A stretch of DNA of 64,000 nt, from the NCBI GenBank assembly GCA_025435555.1, contig JAIWWG010000058.1, positions 173,378 to 237,377 on the forward strand, in the 5' to 3' direction. A model generated the notes under the pieces. It was not told the origin of the DNA. It saw only the letters and a program-made list of their open reading frames with translations, and ran no database searches. Positions 59,003-64,000 of the stretch are shown piece after piece. The DNA is from Chytriomyces cf. hyalinus JEL632. Lineage: Eukaryota > Chytridiomycota > Chytridiomycetes > Chytridiales > Chytriomycetaceae. The translations under genes were made by a program, and so were the position numbers. Position 1 is the stretch's first letter, and each line of letters opens with the position of its first letter.

Positions 59003-59875
59003 TCACTTAACACTATAAGAAACACGCACCCCATTCTTTCCATTCTTTGACACCTTCGTAACAAAAACCCTCCCAATCTCACCCAAACTCCCAACATGCG
59101 TCCCCCCACACTCACATCCATCATACGTCCCAAACCTTACAGACCTCCGCATAGTCCCCTCATCCAACTCAACCGTCACCCCAACATTCTCACCCCGCAA
59201 CCGTTCATCCACAACCCCTTGCAACGCCTCCCTGACAGCACTCCTCTCCCCAGCATCCAAATCACCCGTATAATTCACCCACGACATTCCGGGGGCATGA
59301 TTTCCACTTGCAGCAACAAGATCGGGACGCACAAGTTTCATCATGGAATCAAGAAAATGGCCAGCACTGTGTAAACGGCAATGCATTCGTCGCAGAGGTT
59401 CATCAATCGAGAGGTTCACTACATTTCCTACTTCAAATCGCTTTGCGTCATGGTGCGATGAGTCCACTGTTGTTGATGCGTAACTGCCAATATGCTCAAT
59501 CACGCCCGTCTCGCGATCGCTGTGCATGCTGTCCACATTAAACACAATCCCGTTGAACTCAATCGTCCCTTTATCGCTTGGTTGCCCTCCGCCTTGTGGG
59601 TGGAATATAGTGCGGTCCAGAACAATCCGGCGTCGATCAGGATCAGCCGCATCCGTCTCGGCTGCGAGCACAACGGCCCCTGAGAGAGAGAACAGGTAAC
59701 TATCTGAAAAGTAGACTCGGGTGGTTGCGGGCAGAGAAGCGCCCTCGCTGTTGGTCATCCGGTCAAGTGGCTGTTTTTTATTATCCGGTTGTTTATTTTT
59801 TGATTTTCGAAATCCCCGCACAAGCTCGGGCATCTCCCATGCAAAGAACCGGTCTTTCCCGTCGGAGAACTTCAA
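59003..59875 (-). CDS. AlaX-type alanyl-tRNA editing protein
   Basis: 290 residues from the first ATG, or 251 from the second (residue 40, MTNSEG), which matches the usual AlaX start better. A tRNA-synthetase-type editing fold hydrolyses Ser (or Gly) mischarged on tRNA-Ala. Visible: FHPQGGGQPSD (about 91-101), zinc-site HSAGH (His169, His173) and CECGGTH (Cys256, His260), and the closing KVSKNGKNGVRVSYSV. No synthetase catalytic domain is present, so it is a free-standing editor. A proline/lysine-rich N-terminal extension would be unusual and may be 5' leader. Confidence 0.92.
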   Translation of the reverse strand: MKFSDGKDRFFAWEMPELVRGFRKSKNKQPDNKKQPLDRMTNSEGASLPATTRVYFSDSYLFSLSGAVVLAAETDAADPDRRRIVLDRTIFHPQGGGQPSDKGTIEFNGIVFNVDSMHSDRETGVIEHIGSYASTTVDSSHHDAKRFEVGNVVNLSIDEPLRRMHCRLHSAGHFLDSMMKLVRPDLVAASGNHAPGMSWVNYTGDLDAGERSAVREALQGVVDERLRGENVGVTVELDEGTMRRSVRFGTYDGCECGGTHVGSLGEIGRVFVTKVSKNGKNGVRVSYSVK

Positions 59876-60034
59876 ACAGGATACCGAGCCAGGGTTTGTA
59901 AATAAGGCGATCGCAAATATTCCATCAACAAAACGTTTTTATTGACATGAACCAGAGATTCGAGGGAAAAGAGGAGTGCAATTTGCAAGGAAAAATGGTT
60001 TAAAAAAAAGTCTAGCAGTTAAGAGTCTAAAAAA

Positions 60035-61783
60035 TCAGGCGGTGGGGTAGTTGAAAGATGGTCCACGGGTGAGGATGGTGTACAGGATACCAGCAGATAG
60101 ACCGGCAATTGGCAGGGTAAGGATCCAGGAGAACATGGTCCATGACACCATTCTCCAGTTGACAGCCTTCAAGCTTCCGTTCATGAGACCGACACCAATG
60201 GTGGCACCGACGATACATTGAGTGGTGGAAACTGGGAGGGCAAAGAAGGTGGCAGTGATAACGGCAAGTGGCGGGCACCAAGTTCCATGGCGAATCCACG
60301 GGATGGGGAGTGGTAGGTAAGGTTGTTTTCCGAGGTTGACCATGATTCTCCATCCCCAAAGAACAAGACCCAAGTCGATGGAGAGGACCCCCGAGGACAA
60401 ACATCCAGAGCTCAACGTTGGCGTTCTTGGCGACTTTACCAGTGGACCACAAGTCGTAGACGGCAGCGAGAGGACCAATAGCGTTGGCAGTGTCGTTGGC
60501 TCCGTGGGAGAAGGAAGCAAAGGAAGCGGTCATAACTTGAAGGAAGGAGAACAGGTACTCGACCTTGTTGTCGTAAAGAGTAGCGTGGTGGTGAGCTTCC
60601 TTGGCAGACGCAGACTGCTCAGCGGCAATGTCCATGGTGAGACCCTTGGTAGCAGCAGCGTAGATGCCGGAGAAGGCACCTTTGAAGGTGTCGACAATGG
60701 TCTTGTCGGTCTCGTCATTCTTGGTAACAACAGCGGTAGTGGTGGCAGTGCCTTCAACAACGACAGTATCTTTCTTGGCTTGGTCGACAACAACAAAGTC
60801 TTTGCCCTCTTCAACAAGATGGGGAGTAAACTGGCGGGAAAGCTCCAATTCAAGGTTTTCGTTTCTTGGCTGGGTTGGGACGAGGAAGATGTAGAACAGG
60901 TGGTACCACTTGATGTCCTCTTCCTTCTCGAGCTTACGGATGAAGAATGGAACAGCAAACAGAGTGGTGAAGAGAAGCATGGCACCAGTGATACCTCCGA
61001 TAATTCCCATACCAAGGGCAACATCACCAGTGACAGCGATGGGCTGACCAAGACTGGGGGAGGAGATCTTGAAGGGGGATCTACCGTTCTTGGTCACGAC
61101 AAAGAAGGTGACAATGAAGGTGGTGACGGTGAAGTAGACTGGCAGGGCAAAGATACCGGCACGGAGAGGGTTCTTGGCCTTGAAGACGAACTGGGCAGTC
61201 AGACCGTAGATGATGGCAGCGAGGACACCGGCAAGAGCTGGGGCAACGAACCATCCGGCAATGACAAAGGGACACCCCTTCCTTCCCAGTTCCAGTTGAC
61301 AGCTGAAGGTCCGAAAGCAGAAATACCGACTCCGATGAGAGCACCAATGATGGAGTGAGTGGTGGAAACGGGCCAACCAAGACGGGTGGCAATCATGACC
61401 CAGGTGGAAGAACCAATCAGGGCGCACATGAAGGCGGCCATGAGCAAATCTTGACGGGCATCAAATCGTCCGAGCTGGATGATTCCATCCTTGATGGTTC
61501 CAGTGGTGACACCACCGAGAAGAAGAGCACCACCCAATTCAGTAAAGACGGCGATGGAACATGCTTGCCACAGCTTCAATGAGCGGGAACCAACGGAGGT
61601 GGCGAACGAGTTGGCAACGTCGTTGGCACCTGAGAAGCGCGTATGGGTTAGATGGATGGATGAGATGGATGAGATGGAGTGATAAGATGGTTTACCGATG
61701 GCATAAGCATCCAGGATGGCAAAGGCGACGGTGACACCAAAGATCCAGGTGAAGGAGTTGACAGGCATTGGAACGACCGGCAT
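60035..61783 (-). CDS. PHO89: PHO89-type phosphate permease (PiT family), frame broken at several points
   Basis: Na+/Pi symporter family PiT (SLC20). Exon 1 61696-61783 begins MPVVPMPVNSFTWIF; a 66-nt intron (61630-61695), again stop-free, precedes GANDVANSFATSVGS, the first PiT signature. The inverted second signature FSHGANDTANAIGPLAAVY is near 60490, followed by VSTTQCIVGATIGVG. The upstream in-frame ATG at 61852 is rejected because a TATA-like element overlaps it. Single-base frame changes occur near 61268, and three or more cluster at 60285-60400. Conserved sequence continues through all of them, so either recent inactivation or assembly indels are possible. Intact length would be about 560 residues. 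Confidence 0.85.
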
Positions 61784-61839
61784 GTTGAGTTGTTGGTTGG
61801 CTGTGATGGCTGGGGTGTGATGTGGGGCATGTCTGTTTC

Positions 61840-61846
61840 TTATATA
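61840..61846 (-). promoter_or_regulatory. TATA-like element of the PHO89 gene
   Basis: TATATAA on the minus strand, 57 bp upstream of the chosen start; it supports the downstream ATG. Confidence 0.5.
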
Positions 61847-62121
61847 CGCCAACGCGAATGGGACAGATTAAAGAGGCACGCACTCGGGGCACGCGTGACT
61901 TTTTTGGGTGTAATTTTGGAACAAATTTTGTAAAAGAGGGGAGGGCATGCGCGTGAATTGGACATGCGTTGGACGTTTACGTTGCGTTGGTTTACGTTGC
62001 GTTGGTTGGCTGTTCCCAAATAAAGCGGACATGATCCTGAACGATGCGATGCGATGCTCGTGACTGCGAATGCATCCATGACATTGACTGCCTTTGCATG
62101 ACTGGCGATGCGATATCCATC

Positions 62122-62158
62122 CATCTCTTTGCATCTCTTTGCATCTCTTGCATCTCTT
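62122..62158. repeat. CATCTCTTTG tandem repeat
   Basis: Three to four 10-bp units followed by shorter CATCTCTT units. Confidence 0.85.
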
Positions 62159-62535
62159 ACCATCTCAACTCAGTCATCACACACACACACACACGCATGT
62201 CGCGCTTCTCTCGCAGTCGTTTGCATCCCAGCTTTACTTCACTCCAAGATGCTCCTCAATCACAAAAAACGCGTGCCCTCCCTCGTTCATGTCAAATTTT
62301 AAAGCATCCCATGCGAATCGCCCCGTTCTTATTATTATTCAAAGCGTGGCCTTTGTCTTTCTCTTTGCCGCTCCTGCTGCGCGCATCAATCCTGACCAAC
62401 TAACCAACCACAATACCAATGAGAACATCTTGCACAAACAACAACAACAAACACGGTTACGTAATCCCACTCAAATTTAAAGTACACCAACCTGCCGCCA
62501 AGCCAGCATCCACTTCACGCACTGAAAACACGGCA

Positions 62536-64000
62536 TCAGACACACACACAAATGCACAAGGGGCGCGGCGATCCAAATACATTTTTACTGTTTTTATTCA
62601 GCAAGATACGCAACTGCATTTCAAACGCTTCAACAGCGGACTTTACCCGATCCTCCAACGCATCAAAAATTCTTTATTACACACCTCCGCATTCCGTTTA
62701 ATCCCCTTATCCACCACCTGCCAACACATACCTCTACACTCCCCAACCGATCCACACTCAACATATGCGCCGCTCTGATTCCAATCACCGCATCACTCAA
62801 CTGCGCTGCCCGCGTATGCAGTCCCACCAACGAATCCAACCGATTCACAATCGCAGGTATACTTGCAACAAGCCTATCCATAGGCTGCGACGCTTCATGC
62901 AACTGTATAAATGCGTTGACTTGTTGCACTCAACGGTGGAAGCGTTTGGTTTCGCCTTGTTTCGCAGGTTAGGTGTCGTTACAACTTGTTTGGGATGGGC
63001 GTTTCTTTGACCTCTTTTTGAATCGCAAGCAGGTTTTCCATCGATTGTTGAACGGGATCAATGTTTGGTGGATCGTGCACTTGGCGATTCAAGAGTATAA
63101 AGCAGCCGCTGCAACCCCATCGTTGATTCTTCCATCGTGAGAAGCAAACTATCTGAAGAAGCGCCTTAACAGCTACAACAGGCACAGCAGAGACAGATGC
63201 ATTAGGCGGGGGGTAACGGCAATGCCGGCGGCAAAGGCGGTAAAGATGCTTGAATAATGCTAGACGTCAAACAATGCTTACTCGACATGGAGCCAACCCA
63301 CTCTCGCGAATGCGCTTCATGTTTCGGTTGCAAAATAGGCAGTGACGCGCCAATCGTTACCTCAAGAGCCGTGATTCGAAAATCGAGCATCGTCAGATCC
63401 ACCAAAGGTCCAGCAGATTCATCCACTTTCGAGTAAAACAAATCATACGACACGGATCCGTACATGTCCTCCCTCGCATCCGCCAAGCTTGATTCTTTTG
63501 CTCAGGAGAATGCCGCGCCGCGGCCGCTGGTTTCGATGGAATCCCAATCGCCGTGTTAATGTGTTGATCCTGTTGATGCCCCGCCCGTGAAAACGCATGC
63601 AGTTTCGCAATCAGTTCTTCTCCAGGGGACAACTTGTGTCTCGAGGCACGGGGCAAACTTTTTGCTTTCACATTGGACTCTAGTTTCTGAGAAAGTTCTT
63701 CGAGTTGTGTTTGGATCGAGTTGATGTGCGCGACTATGCCTTCATCGTCGAAGCGAGTATGACTTCATCGTCGAAGCGGACAGTGTGTGCGAGAGGAAAT
63801 GCCCCCTTTCTGCCGGTTCCAGGTAAGAGTCCCAGCGCCCAGTCATCTGAAACGAGCGAGTTTTTTTTGAGAATCCTTAGGCTGAAGGGACAAAAAACCT
63901 TCAAACGCGTCCAACACAACAATATTCTCCCCGACAACCAAATCAAGTTCATCGGGCTGTATTGCCATACGAGTGCACAACTCGAACAATAGCAGCTGGC
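62536..64000 (-). CDS. SH3-domain protein with dynamitin (dynactin p50)-like C-terminal part, 5' end outside window
   Basis: An SH3 domain enters at the right edge (IQPDELDLVVGENIVVLDAFE), is split by a 52-nt intron (63847-63898) and finishes DDWALGLLPGTGRKGAFPL. Downstream on the same strand come coiled-coil stretches (HINSIQTQLEELSQKLES), YDLFYSKVDE...LDFRITALEVTIGASLP, AFIQLHEASQPMDRLVASIP and a last LEDRVKSAVEAFEMQLRILL, in an order reminiscent of dynamitin. Frame changes lie at a 23-bp tandem duplication (63740-63778), near 63500, and in the 63.0-63.3 kb part, where more introns are likely. Whether this is one fused gene or two neighbours is open. Confidence 0.5.

Larger units (their letters stand above)
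61784..62535. other. Intergenic region with short tandem repeats
   Basis: PHO89 promoter on the left. Holds TTTACGTTGCGTTGG duplicates (near 61976 and 61990), CATCTCTTTG units (62122-62158) and a CA run (62176-62195). No gene is seen. Confidence 0.55.

Noticed and set aside
60336-61358. 340-codon plus-strand frame opposite the PHO89 gene.
   Set aside because: Antisense shadow of a conserved permease; no domain on the plus strand.
61784-61852. Upstream in-frame ATG at 61852 as the PHO89 start.
   Set aside because: The TATA-like element overlaps it and the extra 23 residues are not helix-like; the ATG at 61783 has a normal leader.

Overview
The window looks like a nuclear contig from an early-diverging, probably zoosporic (chytrid-like) fungus. 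The reasons are fungal-type PHO84 and PHO89 phosphate transporters, a full PRP16 splicing helicase, a fungal lysosomal-type lipase, FAS1 and GPI-type secreted proteins, a Ty1/copia element, and many short GT-AG introns (52-66 nt, often with CTAAC or ACTAAT before the acceptor). The organism call is inference; no rRNA or mitochondrial marker is present.

Layout. 1-6.4 kb: tail of a repeat-protein gene, PHO84, a four-domain fasciclin protein and a deleted PHO84 pseudogene. 6.4-11.1 kb: a cluster of the most unusual family here, 32-residue helical-repeat proteins with mitochondrial-type presequences (one intact, others frameshifted or truncated; further copies at 39.4-40.6 and 48.6-49.1 kb). 11.5-15 kb: a pirin gene, tRNA-Val(AAC), a decayed pirin copy and a decayed unknown gene. 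15.1-15.8 and 41.4-42.0 kb: a near-identical duplicated pair of secreted Cys-rich proteins. 16-30.6 kb: a tandem array of three secreted subtilases (S8 with PA domain and GPI-type tail), a chimeric fragment made from a subtilase 3' end, and a seven-helix membrane protein. A fourth, more divergent subtilase lies at 43.7-46.8 kb. 32.6-39.2 kb: a membrane-anchored acid-lipase/steryl-ester-hydrolase-like gene and the 15-exon PRP16 gene. 47-48.4 kb: a polytopic membrane protein. 50.9-57.7 kb: an MFS transporter gene cut by a young copia element, itself carrying a nested solo LTR. 59-61.8 kb: an AlaX-type tRNA-editing protein and a PHO89-type phosphate permease with several frame breaks. 62.5-64 kb: an SH3 / dynamitin-like gene running off the right edge.

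Themes. The region is rich in local duplication and decay (PHO84, pirin, subtilases, Cys-rich protein, repeat proteins). Secreted digestion (subtilases, lipase), wall or adhesion proteins (FAS1, Cys-rich) and phosphate uptake are the main recognisable functions. Single-base frame breaks are scattered through otherwise well-conserved genes (subtilase 1, PHO89, MFS, one repeat-protein copy), so some may be assembly indels rather than true pseudogenes.

The best candidate for an undescribed system is the 32-residue repeat family. Each repeat reads like G-x-x-x-A-V-x-L-L-S-[two variable residues]-S-F-C-A-R-x-[DE]-x-L-L-P-x-L-x-x-L-S. It has a TAL-effector-like layout (variable pair after a conserved Ser, LLPVL in the second helix) and also some mTERF-like character. 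The presequence is Arg-rich with a conserved R-H-L/A cleavage-like site, and copies differ in repeat number. This suggests, but does not prove, a rapidly evolving organellar nucleic-acid-binding family.
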